Below are positions 16,567-24,650 of a stretch of DNA of 36,978 bases, piece by piece. Below the pieces are notes generated by a model. That model was not told where the DNA came from, ran no database searches, and worked only from the letters and a program-made list of their open reading frames with translations. The position numbers were made by a program, and so were the translations under genes. The stretch lies in NCBI GenBank assembly GCA_012524025.1, contig JAAYSC010000079.1, positions 1 through 36,978 on the forward strand, given 5' to 3'. Numbering within the stretch: the first letter of the stretch is position 1; each line of letters begins with the position of its first letter. Source of the stretch: Clostridiales bacterium. Lineage in GTDB: Bacteria > Bacillota > Clostridia > Oscillospirales > Acutalibacteraceae.

Positions 16567-18039
16567 ATGCCGGTACTTATTCTGAAGCTTGTCCTGATAC
16601 TTTTCCTTGGTTTTATAGGCTTGACCCTGATAAGAGCATACTTTTATCAGCCTAAGAAAATCCAAATGGAAAAATTGCCGGACGAAAATGTGGATGCCGA
16701 TAGAGTGGCAGAAAATTTAACACGAGCCATACAAATTAAAACAATTTCCTACCCGAATGATGACGATGTGGATTGGGCGGAGTTTGAAAAGTTCCATGAC
16801 TTTTTAGACGAGGCCTATCCGCTTGTAAAAGAACACTTAACACGCGAGAAGGTGGATAAAGCCAGCCTTCTTTACCGCTGGGAGGGTGAAGACTCAAGTT
16901 TGGATGCTCTGGGGCTTCTGTCACACATTGATGTTGTTCCGGTAAGCGAAGGGACCGAGGACGACTGGACTCACCCGGCTTTTGAAGGGCACAATGACGG
17001 TGAATTTATCTGGGGACGCGGCGCCTTGGACATGAAAAACCACCTGGTTTGTGTTATGGAAGCTATAGAAGCTTTGTTGGCAGAGGGCTTCAAGCCCAAA
17101 CGCGACATCTACCTGTGCTTTGGGCATAATGAAGAAGTGGTCGGCGCAGACCGGGCCGGTGCCAAATCTATTATGGAAACCCTTCGTGACCGAGGTGTCC
17201 GCCTTGAATGTGTCTTGGACGAGGGCGGTGCAATATTACCGGTTGAAGTAAAAGGGGTAATAGACAAAAAGTTGGCCGGTATAGGTATAGCGGAAAAAGG
17301 CTATGCCGACTTTAAAATCAGCATAAACGAAAAAGGCGGCCACTCATCACAGCCACCCAATCACACCGGCCTGGGCAAGTTGGCCAAGGTGATTCAAAGG
17401 CTTGAAAACAATCAATTTAAGGCGACTTTGCCAAAATTTGTCACCGACTTGTTTGACAGAATCGGCCGCAATGTCTCTTATCCGGTCAGGATTGTTACCT
17501 GCAATCTATGGATGATGCGCCCGCTGATTAAGGCTATAATGAAACGCATTCCGCCTGCGGCATCGCTTATAAGAACCACTACGGCCGTGACCATGGCACA
17601 GGGCAGCCCGGCAGCCAATGTTTTACCGCAAAATGCAAATGTTACCGTCAATTTCAGGCACATGCCGGGTTCAACTCTTAAAGATGTGGAAAGGCATATA
17701 CGCAAGGTTGCCAAAAATAAAAACATTGAACTTGAACTGCTGCAAGGCAAAGACCCATCAAAGTTTTCACCCACCGACTCAAGAGGTTTTAAGGCCATTG
17801 AAAAACTCTGTATTCAGGCGGATCCTGACAATATTGTCGCACCCTTCCTTGTGATGGGTGGTACCGATGCATACTTCTACGAGCCTATTTGTGACAATAT
17901 TTACAGGTTTGCCCCCTTTACCGTAAACACTCAATTATTGCTCTGCACCCACGCTACCGATGAGCGCATACCAGTTAAAGTCCTTGCGGACGGCGTAACC
18001 TTCTTTAAGAGATTTACACGCGAAATGGCAGGGAAGTAA
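16567..18039 (+). CDS. Membrane-anchored M20 family metallopeptidase (PM20D1-like)
   Basis: This is a dizinc amidohydrolase of the M20 (ArgE/DapE/CPG2) clan, 490 residues. Residues 1-25 are a single hydrophobic segment, as in the PM20D1 branch, and probably anchor the enzyme to the membrane. Zinc and catalytic residues are visible: SHIDVVP (His120 and Asp122), GALDMKNH (Asp155), HNEE (catalytic Glu189 and Glu190), the VLDEGGA Asp218 and CTHATDE His462. A dimerisation domain with KGGHSSQPP occupies the middle. Vertebrate PM20D1 makes and hydrolyses N-acyl amino acids; bacterial relatives act on dipeptides or N-acyl amino acids, and the substrate here is unknown. A perfect AGGAGG lies 8 bases before the ATG. 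It follows the acyltransferase and zinc-ribbon genes on the same strand. Confidence 0.88.
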   Translation: MPVLILKLVLILFLGFIGLTLIRAYFYQPKKIQMEKLPDENVDADRVAENLTRAIQIKTISYPNDDDVDWAEFEKFHDFLDEAYPLVKEHLTREKVDKASLLYRWEGEDSSLDALGLLSHIDVVPVSEGTEDDWTHPAFEGHNDGEFIWGRGALDMKNHLVCVMEAIEALLAEGFKPKRDIYLCFGHNEEVVGADRAGAKSIMETLRDRGVRLECVLDEGGAILPVEVKGVIDKKLAGIGIAEKGYADFKISINEKGGHSSQPPNHTGLGKLAKVIQRLENNQFKATLPKFVTDLFDRIGRNVSYPVRIVTCNLWMMRPLIKAIMKRIPPAASLIRTTTAVTMAQGSPAANVLPQNANVTVNFRHMPGSTLKDVERHIRKVAKNKNIELELLQGKDPSKFSPTDSRGFKAIEKLCIQADPDNIVAPFLVMGGTDAYFYEPICDNIYRFAPFTVNTQLLLCTHATDERIPVKVLADGVTFFKRFTREMAGK

Positions 18040-18044
18040 GTCTT

Positions 18045-19154
18045 ATGTATAGTTTTTTAATAGCACCCGACTCTTTTAAGGGTACCTTGAGCGCAGCGCA
18101 GGTGTGCGACATTATTGCCGAGGCGATAGAAGAAGTTTACCCGGGTTCAAAAATAATAAAGTTGCCCGTGGCCGACGGCGGTGAAGGCTTAAGCGAAGCC
18201 ATGTTTCAAGCTCTTGGCGGCACTTGGCAAGAAGCTGTGGTGAGCGGGGTTTTCGGGCAAGCCATGACGGCCGGCTATGCTATATTAGAAAACGGCAATG
18301 CGGTTATTGATATGTCCGCTTGTGCAGGCTTGCCCTTGGCAGGTGATAAAAAGAACCCGGCAAAAGCCACAACGCAAGGGGTCGGTGAACTTTTGTCGGA
18401 CGCTGCCGGGAAAGGTGTCAAGAATATAATATTGGGTCTGGGCGGCAGTGCAACCAATGACTGTGGTATCGGGATGGCTCATGCCTTGGGCTATAGGTTC
18501 TATGACAAAGAAGGCAGCGAGCTTGAGCCTGTCGGAGCTTGCATGACTCGGATTGAAAAGATTCAAAGGCCAAGCTCTTTGCCGGCCATAAAGGTGACTG
18601 CAGCCTGTGATGTGGACAATCCGCTTTACGGCCCGCAAGGCGCAGCCTATGTCTTTGCTCCGCAAAAAGGGGCAGATGAAACCATGGTTAAAGATTTAGA
18701 CCAAGGCTTGCGCAACATGGCAGAACTTATTAAAAGAGACCTCGGTTTGGATGTTGCGGATATTCCGGGGGCAGGAGCGGCCGGCGGCATGGGTGCAGGT
18801 GTAATGGCTTTCTTGCAAGGTCATTTGCGGTCAGGCATTGACCTTATGTTAGACGCTGTCGACTTTGATGAAAAATTGGACCAAGTCGACTTTGTTATAA
18901 CCGGTGAAGGCCGTATGGATGCCCAGAGCCTTCGCGGTAAAGTGCCCTCGGGGGTTGCAAGGCGAGCTTTGACAAAGGGCAAGAAAACAATAGCCATTAA
19001 CGGCAGCCTGGGTCCGGGTGCGCAAGAAATGCTAAAAATCGGCCTGTCTTCCATCTATGCGGCGGTAACCCAAGAAAAAAGCTTTGAAGAAATTAAGAAA
19101 ACCTGCCGTGAAGACTTGTTTAATGTAGCCTTAAAAGCTCTTAAAGAACTTTAA
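18045..19154 (+). CDS. Glycerate 2-kinase
   Basis: This enzyme phosphorylates D-glycerate with ATP to 2-phosphoglycerate (GlxK/GarK type I family), feeding glycolysis from serine, glyoxylate or sugar-acid breakdown. The 369-residue protein starts with the diagnostic IAPDSFKGTLSAAQVCDIIAEA, followed by LPVADGGEG, LGLGGSATNDCGIGMAHALGY, GAGAAGGMGAGVMAFL and FVITGEGRMDAQSLRGKVP. All family blocks are present at full length. The start lies 5 bases after the M20 peptidase stop. It is the last gene before the bidirectional terminator. Confidence 0.95.
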   Translation: MYSFLIAPDSFKGTLSAAQVCDIIAEAIEEVYPGSKIIKLPVADGGEGLSEAMFQALGGTWQEAVVSGVFGQAMTAGYAILENGNAVIDMSACAGLPLAGDKKNPAKATTQGVGELLSDAAGKGVKNIILGLGGSATNDCGIGMAHALGYRFYDKEGSELEPVGACMTRIEKIQRPSSLPAIKVTAACDVDNPLYGPQGAAYVFAPQKGADETMVKDLDQGLRNMAELIKRDLGLDVADIPGAGAAGGMGAGVMAFLQGHLRSGIDLMLDAVDFDEKLDQVDFVITGEGRMDAQSLRGKVPSGVARRALTKGKKTIAINGSLGPGAQEMLKIGLSSIYAAVTQEKSFEEIKKTCREDLFNVALKALKEL

Positions 19155-19170
19155 AAAACTTAAAATAAGT

Positions 19171-19200
19171 CAAGGGCGGCCAAAGGGCCGCCCTTGTGTT
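19171..19200. terminator. Bidirectional intrinsic terminator
   Basis: A perfect 11-bp stem, CAAGGGCGGCC (19171-19181) with GGCCGCCCTTG (19186-19196), closes a 4-base AAAG loop. On the plus strand it is followed by TGTTTTA. On the minus strand the tail is more interrupted (ACTTATTTTAAG). It lies between the glycerate kinase and the convergent ABC transporter operon and can serve both. Confidence 0.85.
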
Positions 19201-19224
19201 TTATCGCCTGAAAGGAAGTTGGCT

Positions 19225-19998
19225 TTACTGTTCCTTTGTTAAAATTCTGCGCAAAAATTCACGCAAGCGCTCATTTTTGGGGTTGGTAAAAAATTCCGAA
19301 GGTGGTGCGTCTTCCAAAACCATGCCGTCGTCCATAAATATTACTCTGTCGGCCACATCTTTGGCAAAGCCCATTTCATGGGTAACCACCACCATGGTTA
19401 TGCCATCCTTAGCTAAGTCCTTCATAACATCCAAAACCTCACCGACTAATTCCGGGTCCAGTGCGGAGGTAGGCTCATCAAAAAGCATAACCTTGGGGTC
19501 CATGGCCAGGGCACGGGCTATAGCTAAACGCTGCTGCTGGCCGCCGGACATTTTGTTGGGGTATTCATCTGCCTTATCTGTTAAACCGACACGCTCAAGC
19601 AGGGCCAAAGCTTTTTCCCGCGCTTGGGCCTCACTTCTTTTTCTAACCTGGGTTTGGGCAATCATTATGTTTTCCAGCGAGGTCAGGTGGGGGAAAAGGT
19701 TAAAGCGTTGAAATACCATGCCCAACTCTAACATAATTGCCAGGCGTTGTGCCTTGGGCAATTTAACCTTGTTGGTTAAAATATTGTCTCTGTCCTCAAC
19801 CAAAACATCTTCAATATAGATTTTGCCGCTGTTGATGGTCTCAAGGTTATTGAGGGCACGCAGGAAAGTGGATTTACCCGCACCCGAGGGGCCGACTATA
19901 CATACAACTTCACCTTGTTCAACGGTGATGCTGACATTTTTCAAAACTTCAAGCGAATGAAAACTCTTGCAAAGGTTTTCTGTTTTTATCATTGACAT
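19225..19998 (-). CDS. Polar amino-acid ABC transporter, ATP-binding protein
   Basis: This is the nucleotide-binding subunit of a GlnQ/HisP-type importer, 257 residues. It has Walker [10 protein letters not shown] (36-44), Q-loop Gln97 in [11 protein letters not shown], signature SGGQQ (151-155), Walker B VMLFDE (170-175), D-loop SALD and H-loop His207 in VVTHEMGFA. The length and these blocks fit the polar amino-acid uptake subfamily. It is the third gene of a minus-strand operon after the binding protein and the permease. AAGGAAGG lies about 9 bases ahead of the ATG. Substrate specificity cannot be read from this subunit. Confidence 0.95.
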   Translation of the reverse strand: MSMIKTENLCKSFHSLEVLKNVSITVEQGEVVCIVGPSGAGKSTFLRALNNLETINSGKIYIEDVLVEDRDNILTNKVKLPKAQRLAIMLELGMVFQRFNLFPHLTSLENIMIAQTQVRKRSEAQAREKALALLERVGLTDKADEYPNKMSGGQQQRLAIARALAMDPKVMLFDEPTSALDPELVGEVLDVMKDLAKDGITMVVVTHEMGFAKDVADRVIFMDDGMVLEDAPPSEFFTNPKNERLREFLRRILTKEQ

Positions 19999-20038
19999 TT
20001 TATGTTACCTTCCTTTTGGAAACAAAGGCTTGTGTATT

Positions 20039-20698
20039 TTATTCGTATACCGAAAGTTTCTCTTCCAGCTTGTTGAATATAAAGGTGAAAATGGCCGTTA
20101 TAACAAGATAAATAAGCATAGCGGGTATGTAAACGAGCGAGTTGGCCCTTTGAGAAGCTATCATCTTTGTTTGATAGGTCAGGTCCACAACAGCTATTAT
20201 AGAAACCAGTGAGGTATCTTTAAGTACCATAACAAACTCATTGCAAATCGGGGGAATCATACGCCTGTATGCTTGCGGAATAATAATAAGTCGCATGGTC
20301 TGCGAATAGCTCATGCCCAAGGCCTTTGCGGCTTCAAACTGCCCCTTGTCAATAGATTGGATGGCAGCTCTGATTATCTCGGCCAAATACGCTGCAATGT
20401 TTAAGGAAAAGGCCAGCCAGGCTGCAAAAAAACGGCTTTTAATGTTGAAGGCCGGCAGAAGTTGGGGCAGGGTGTAGTAAATAAAGAAAAGCTGCATCAA
20501 AAGTGGGGTTCCGCGAAAAAAGAAAATATAAGCACCCGTCAGTTTGCTTATAATTTTTCGCTTGGAAATTTTGCCCAAGGCTAAAAATACCGAAAAAAAC
20601 AGGGCCGTGAGTGTTGATAAAATTGACAAGAGTAATGTAATTTCGGTTGCCTTTAAAAGTGAAGGCATCCAAGTTAACATTTTTTGCAGGTTATCCAT
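20039..20698 (-). CDS. Polar amino-acid ABC transporter, permease protein
   Basis: This 219-residue HisM/GlnP-type permease has about five transmembrane helices. The FFRGTPLLMQLFFIYY block marks the His/Glu/Gln/Arg permease family. The EAA loop, which docks on the ATPase, is AAIQSIDKGQFEAAKALGMS. It is the only permease in the operon, so the transporter presumably uses a homodimer. GGAGAG upstream of the ATG provides the ribosome binding site. A strong hairpin separates it from the binding protein gene. Confidence 0.95.
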   Translation of the reverse strand: MDNLQKMLTWMPSLLKATEITLLLSILSTLTALFFSVFLALGKISKRKIISKLTGAYIFFFRGTPLLMQLFFIYYTLPQLLPAFNIKSRFFAAWLAFSLNIAAYLAEIIRAAIQSIDKGQFEAAKALGMSYSQTMRLIIIPQAYRRMIPPICNEFVMVLKDTSLVSIIAVVDLTYQTKMIASQRANSLVYIPAMLIYLVITAIFTFIFNKLEEKLSVYE

Positions 20699-20716
20699 TT
20701 AGGCTCTCCATTCAAA

Positions 20717-20747
20717 CAGAAGGGCTGCCGTGAAGGCAGCCCTTCTG
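20717..20747 (-). terminator. Intercistronic hairpin between binding protein and permease
   Basis: A perfect 13-bp stem (CAGAAGGGCTGCC and GGCAGCCCTTCTG) closes a 5-base loop in the 61-base gap. On the transcribed minus strand there is no uninterrupted T-run after it, so it is better read as an RNA-stabilising or partial-termination hairpin. Such elements usually keep the binding protein more abundant than the permease and ATPase. Confidence 0.6.
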
Positions 20748-20759
20748 AAAAATAACAAT

Positions 20760-21605
20760 TTATGAAAGTTTGCTCAAATCAATTTCGGGCTCTTCGGTGA
20801 CCACCCTGACACCCTCTGTGGAGTTAAAGCCAAAATACTTTTCGGCAATTTGGGCTATTGTTCCGTCATAGTAAAGCACATCAATGGCTTGGTCAACAAT
20901 TTCTGCCAATTCGCCATTTTCCTTGTTGAAGCAAATGCCTATGTCTTCACCTTCGGGGCTATTCCAAACAACCTTGCTGACATCTTTGTAATCAACTGCC
21001 ACAACATCATCTACCAAAATGGCGTCAATCCTGCCGAGGCCAAGCTCGTCATAGCATTGGATTACTTTTTCATAAGGCATAATTTCAAATTCAGCACCGT
21101 CTTCAATCAAATCCCGTGCCAAGTTGTGTGATGTTGTTTCGGCTTGAACGGCGACCTTTTTACCTTTGAGGTCTTCAAGGGTATTGATATCGTCGTTATC
21201 CAACCCAACAGCCAAAACAATTTTGTTTGAGATATAGGCGTTTGTAAGGATGTATTTTTCCTCCCTATCAGGAGTGATGCTGACCGAAGAGCAGATGAAG
21301 TCAAACTCTTTCTTTTCAACAGCAGCGAAGATGCCGTCCCAGGCAGTATTAACGATTTCAAGCTCAAGGCCCAAAAGCTCTGCAATGGCTCGAGACATCT
21401 CAACATCAAAGCCAATGGGGGTTGTGCCGTCTTCATCAAGATACTCCATGGGCGGGTAGCCGACTTCCATACCTACCATAAGTGTGCCGGCTTTAACCAA
21501 AATACCGGAACTTTCATCTGTTTTGCCTTCGCCCTTGCCCGAACAACCTGCGAATGTGAGGCCGACCAGCAAGACTGCCAATAAAATGCTTATAATCCTT
21601 TTCAT
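20760..21605 (-). CDS. Amino-acid ABC transporter substrate-binding lipoprotein
   Basis: This is the extracellular solute-binding component (family 3, GlnH/HisJ-like). The signal peptide runs to residue 20, with lipobox FAGC and acylated Cys21, so the mature protein is tethered to the membrane. After a Ser/Gly/Asp-rich linker, the bilobed fold shows VGMEVGYPPMEYLDEDG, IGFDVEMSRAIAELL and SSVSITPDREEKYILTNAY. I start it at ATG 21605, 8 bases after AAGGAG; an in-frame TTG at 21623 lies upstream of that ribosome binding site and is rejected. It is the first gene of the operon, with a clear promoter. The ligand is probably an amino acid, identity unknown. Confidence 0.93.
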   Translation of the reverse strand: MKRIISILLAVLLVGLTFAGCSGKGEGKTDESSGILVKAGTLMVGMEVGYPPMEYLDEDGTTPIGFDVEMSRAIAELLGLELEIVNTAWDGIFAAVEKKEFDFICSSVSITPDREEKYILTNAYISNKIVLAVGLDNDDINTLEDLKGKKVAVQAETTSHNLARDLIEDGAEFEIMPYEKVIQCYDELGLGRIDAILVDDVVAVDYKDVSKVVWNSPEGEDIGICFNKENGELAEIVDQAIDVLYYDGTIAQIAEKYFGFNSTEGVRVVTEEPEIDLSKLS

Positions 21606-21637
21606 AAAATAGTCTCCTTCCAAAAATTAGTGTTTAT

Positions 21638-21666
21638 ATACTATCACCGACCCCGTCGGCTGTCAA
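21638..21666 (-). promoter_or_regulatory. Promoter of the amino-acid ABC transporter, with an inverted repeat in the spacer
   Basis: Read on the minus strand, TTGACA (21666-21661) and an extended -10 TGATAGTAT (hexamer 21643-21638) are 17 bases apart. It has the same architecture as the his promoter. The spacer holds a CCGAC-CCC-GTCGG inverted repeat (21647-21659), a possible operator lying between the two polymerase contact boxes. Confidence 0.7.
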
Positions 21667-21944
21667 GGAAAACAGCATAATTATTAGTCGATAGGGCAAG
21701 AATAAGTCATTTACTATGTAATAAAGGCTAAATATGTGTATAAAATAGTGAATATACAGAATGTTATGCATTTGTGACGAAGTAGGAAAGAAAAGCCGAT
21801 TTTGCTTAAACCTTTTCTTTGTAGTCGGTAAAACCAATCAAAACAGATGAAATTAAAGCGAAAACCGGCATTAGCAAAGCAGCATAACCAAAAGTAAGAA
21901 GGCCGGCTTGGCAGGGCTTGGGTCTTGCTTTAATCTTGAGGGCT
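21667..21944. other. Intergenic stretch without a supported gene
   Basis: This stretch lies upstream of the ABC transporter promoter and downstream of the DegT terminator. I see no gene with a ribosome binding site. The only suggestive feature is a minus-strand hydrophobic peptide frame ending near 21806 (LLMPVFALISSVLIGFTDY). Its open frame runs through the DegT terminator, so it may be a gene remnant or chance. Confidence 0.4.
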
Positions 21945-21979
21945 AATAAAAAATCGGCCCGGCTGTGCCGGACCGACTT
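21945..21979 (-). terminator. Intrinsic terminator of the DegT / Gfo-Idh operon
   Basis: On the minus strand, TCGGTCCGGC and GCCGGGCCGA form a 10-bp stem with one G-T wobble position and a 3-base loop, followed directly by TTTTTTATTA. It lies 34 bases beyond the DegT stop codon. Confidence 0.85.
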
Positions 21980-22012
21980 ACGGTTACACATAAAGATAAA
22001 ATCTCAACTGAA

Positions 22013-23236
22013 TCAGTCTTTTAATTCATCGGCATTTTCATAAACCTTGATCATGGCATCGGCTATATCATCCATGTCCTTATGATTGCCCAATAAAATA
22101 TTGTGAACAAGCCACATTCCTTCCTCATCACCGATTCGCTCAACAACCGGAAGGTGTAAATCCGGGTAGGATGGGGCGTCGGCATTGAGTACTCTTTTAG
22201 CTTGGGGCGAAGTCAGCATGGCCTGCCTGTACAAGGGAACATAGCCGGGTGCCAGGGGGATGCCTTCCGCCTGAAGTGCTTCAACAAATTTTTGCTTGGG
22301 TATGTCCTTGTTGGCGGCTTTTTTATACTTGAATAAGAAAAGATGGTAGGCGTTTCTTGTAACACGCTCGTCTTCTTTAAAGGTTTCAATAAAGGGGAGC
22401 TCCTTGAGTCGCTTGGTCAAGTGGGCCGCGTTGTCTTCACGGGTTTCAATATGTTGGTCAAGCCTATCCATTTGGCTGTTAAGAATAGCGCCTTGCCATT
22501 CTGTCAGGCGTGAATTTGTTCCCAAAAATGGGTGGTCATACCAAATTCCGCTTTCCATATCGCGCCCGCAGTGGTGAATTGAAAAACACTTGTCATAAAG
22601 TTCTTTACTATTAGTTGTGATTGCTCCGCCTTCGCCCGAAGTTAAGTTCTTACTGTTTTGGAAGCTGAAGGAGCCGGCGTCGCCGATGGTTCCCAAACCC
22701 ACACCCTTCCAGGTTGAACCGACAGAATGAGCGGCGTCTTCTACCACATAAAGATTATGCTTCTTGGCGATAGCCATGATAGCGTCCATATCGCAAGAAC
22801 GGCCACCAACATGAACCGGGATAATAGCCTTGGTCTTGTCATTAATCAGGGGTTCGATTTTTGTTGCATCCATATTAAAGGTATCACTTTCTATGTCCAC
22901 AAAAATCGGGGTTGCACCCAAGAAGAGGACGGATGAAACCGTAGCGTTAAAAGTGTAAGGGGGGACTATGACCTCATCACCGCGGCCAATGTCCAAAGCG
23001 CGCAACAAAACTTCAAGTGTAACGGTGCCGTTGGTCATGCCGACGGCATAATTTGCCCCTTGGTATTTAGCAAAATTCTCATTAAACTTCATAGCTTCGG
23101 GGCCCAGGGTTCCCCAAACGCCGCTGTCCAAAACTTTTTTAAGAGCATTCAGCTCTACATCACCGTGTGTCATGGGCCAAGCCGGGTAAGGTTCGCTCCT
23201 TAAGGGAGTGCCGCCCTTTAATGCCAATTTACTCAT
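22013..23236 (-). CDS. DegT/DnrJ/EryC1/StrS family PLP aminotransferase
   Basis: This is a sugar or cyclitol aminotransferase of the DegT/StrS family, which transfers an amino group to a keto-sugar or inosose. The 407-residue protein shows MTNGTVTLEVLLRAL, VIVPPYTFNATVSSVLFLGA, VVEDAAHSVG (Asp167 for the PLP ring nitrogen), SFSFQNSKNLTSGEGGA with Schiff-base Lys196, and GTNSRLTEWQGAIL. The N-terminal LALKGGTPLRSEPYPAWP is like the AHBA synthase / scyllo-inosose aminotransferase branch. It follows a Gfo/Idh dehydrogenase, which could make the keto substrate. No nucleotide-sugar genes are nearby, so catabolism or cyclitol metabolism is more likely than surface glycan synthesis; the substrate is unknown. 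Confidence 0.9.
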   Translation of the reverse strand: MSKLALKGGTPLRSEPYPAWPMTHGDVELNALKKVLDSGVWGTLGPEAMKFNENFAKYQGANYAVGMTNGTVTLEVLLRALDIGRGDEVIVPPYTFNATVSSVLFLGATPIFVDIESDTFNMDATKIEPLINDKTKAIIPVHVGGRSCDMDAIMAIAKKHNLYVVEDAAHSVGSTWKGVGLGTIGDAGSFSFQNSKNLTSGEGGAITTNSKELYDKCFSIHHCGRDMESGIWYDHPFLGTNSRLTEWQGAILNSQMDRLDQHIETREDNAAHLTKRLKELPFIETFKEDERVTRNAYHLFLFKYKKAANKDIPKQKFVEALQAEGIPLAPGYVPLYRQAMLTSPQAKRVLNADAPSYPDLHLPVVERIGDEEGMWLVHNILLGNHKDMDDIADAMIKVYENADELKD

Positions 23237-23285
23237 ACTGCTCTTCCTCTCTTTTGTTTGGTTTTTTTGGTCCTATTCTTAAAAT

Positions 23286-24329
23286 TCAATAGCTGATATT
23301 AACTCTTTTCCCACTTTCGATTGACTCGTTGCAGGCCAAAGCAAAGGCCATGGTTTTCAAGGCATCCGAATAGGGTGAAAGAATTTCGGACGGGTCACTG
23401 TTTATAACGGCCTGAATGAAAGTTTGGTCACAGATCAAGCCGGCATCGTCGGTTTCATCGTACTTTCTTGACTTAATATCCTTACCCAGGACACCGTCAC
23501 CTTTGGTTACAAAGCGATCGGGTGCCAGGTCATCGGAATCTTCTTTCTCATAAATTTCCAAGGATTCGATAATTTTGTGAACCGCTCTTTTGTCACGCGC
23601 ACTAAAGGTAATGTTGCTGTCATAACTTGCCCCATGTGTGGCATAACAGCCTGACAAAATAACCCCTAATGCGCCGCCCTTAAAGCGTATCATGGTGGTA
23701 GTCAGCTCTTCAACGGTCATATCCGGGTCATTTACCCAGCCAAAGGCCCCTTGACTCACTACCGACTCGGGCTCATCAAACATGTACCTTATAATATCAA
23801 GCTGATGTATGGTCGATTCGGCCAACATACCGCCGGACTTGTTTTTATCTTTCCACCAAGGTGCTTGGGGTAAATTGGTTATGCGGGAAGCTTCCACCAA
23901 GGCAACGGGGTTCTCTTTTAAGAAATCGATGGTTGTCGGCACCAGGCTGCTGTAACGGCATTGGAAGCCAACCGCTGTAATAAGCCCGGCCGCCTCTATT
24001 TTATGGGCAATTTCCTTTGCCAAATTCATGTCAAGGGCTATGGGTTTTTCAACAAAAAAAGGAATTTTGCGCTCGATGGTTTCAAATTCTATTTCACCGT
24101 GGGCAAAGGGCGGGACACAGATAAAGACCATGTCCGGCTCCACTTCGTCATACATTTGGCGAAAGTCCGTGTATGCCTTACCGCTGCCGGCCAGTTTGCT
24201 GAAATTTTCAGCCTTTTCAAGTATTAGGTCACAAAAACCCGCCAACTCAACCAAATGAGTTAATTTCATCAGGTTGTCCAAGTGGTAAGAGCCCACCGCA
24301 TCGCAGCCTATCATAACAAGCTTTTTCAT
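23286..24329 (-). CDS. Gfo/Idh/MocA family oxidoreductase
   Basis: This is a NAD(P)-dependent sugar or inositol dehydrogenase, 347 residues. The N-terminal Rossmann fold has a slightly altered glycine motif (GCDAVG, 8-13). The nicotinamide-binding EKP is at residues 94-96 in FFVEKPIALD. The catalytic segment GGMLAESTIHQLDIIRYM provides His174 and Asp177. AAAGGA lies 8 bases before the ATG. It is the first gene of the operon with the DegT aminotransferase, so a sequence 'oxidise a hydroxyl, then aminate', or the reverse in breakdown, is plausible. It is transcribed divergently from a symporter. Confidence 0.9.
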   Translation of the reverse strand: MKKLVMIGCDAVGSYHLDNLMKLTHLVELAGFCDLILEKAENFSKLAGSGKAYTDFRQMYDEVEPDMVFICVPPFAHGEIEFETIERKIPFFVEKPIALDMNLAKEIAHKIEAAGLITAVGFQCRYSSLVPTTIDFLKENPVALVEASRITNLPQAPWWKDKNKSGGMLAESTIHQLDIIRYMFDEPESVVSQGAFGWVNDPDMTVEELTTTMIRFKGGALGVILSGCYATHGASYDSNITFSARDKRAVHKIIESLEIYEKEDSDDLAPDRFVTKGDGVLGKDIKSRKYDETDDAGLICDQTFIQAVINSDPSEILSPYSDALKTMAFALACNESIESGKRVNISY

Positions 24330-24395
24330 TAAGATATCCTTTCTTCAATGCAAATTTTTGGCAGCACAAGAAAAGAAAATGGCTATACCAAGCAC

Positions 24396-24424
24396 ATTTT
24401 ACTAAAAGCACTATATTTTGTCAA
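24396..24424 (-). promoter_or_regulatory. Promoter of the Gfo/Idh-DegT operon
   Basis: On the minus strand, a perfect TTGACA (24424-24419) is 17 bases from TAAAAT (24401-24396; 5 of 6 consensus). Transcription would start about 60 bases before the dehydrogenase ATG. Confidence 0.7.
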
Positions 24425-24545
24425 ACCGCGACATTGTTGGCAAAGAGCAAAACAAATTCAAGCCAAAAGCTTGAGTTATAGCCCTAAAAGAACTTTAAAA
24501 GCTCCACAATTTTTAAAAATATATTGGCTTTTCAAAAAGTTGTGG

Positions 24546-24574
24546 TTGACATTGTCTCTTTATCAAGTTAATAT
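24546..24574 (+). promoter_or_regulatory. Promoter of the sodium:solute symporter gene
   Basis: TTGACA (24546-24551) is followed, after 17 bases, by TAATAT (24569-24574). The predicted start site falls in the left arm of the inverted repeat at 24576-24611. Confidence 0.65.
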
Positions 24575-24575
24575 A

Positions 24576-24611
24576 TTTAAAGCTTGCGCTTTAACAGGCG
24601 AAAGCTTTAAA
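24576..24611 (+). promoter_or_regulatory. 14-bp inverted repeat at the symporter transcription start, candidate operator
   Basis: TTTAAAGCTTGCGC (24576-24589) and GCGAAAGCTTTAAA (24598-24611) are inverted copies matching at 13 of 14 positions, separated by 8 bases. The position at and just after the start site is typical for a repressor. A hairpin role in the leader is the alternative. The adjoining GCGCTTTAA and TTAAAGCGC also pair (9 bp). Confidence 0.5.
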
Positions 24612-24650
24612 GCGCTACAGTGAATGTGACTTGGATAAGGAAGTGTTTGT

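Larger units (their letters stand above)
24330..24650. other. Divergent regulatory region between Gfo/Idh and symporter genes
   Basis: This 321-bp AT-rich region has no convincing gene. It contains one promoter for each direction (24396-24424 minus, 24546-24574 plus), an inverted repeat at 24576-24611, and further AAAGCTT-like cores near 24465 (AAAAGCTTG) and 24496 (TTTAAAAGCT). The arrangement suggests one regulator controlling both transcription units. A 91-codon plus-strand frame at 24348 has no ribosome binding site or recognisable composition. Confidence 0.65.

Noticed and set aside
19196-19711. 171-codon plus-strand frame opposite the ABC ATPase
   Set aside because: It is antisense to all the Walker motifs of the ATPase gene and starts inside the terminator.
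21634-21837. 67-codon minus-strand frame upstream of the binding protein
   Set aside because: It runs through the transporter promoter and has no ribosome binding site or recognisable features.
24348-24623. 91-codon plus-strand frame between the divergent operons
   Set aside because: No ribosome binding site, Lys/Leu/Phe-rich AT-biased translation, and it covers both promoters and the inverted repeat.
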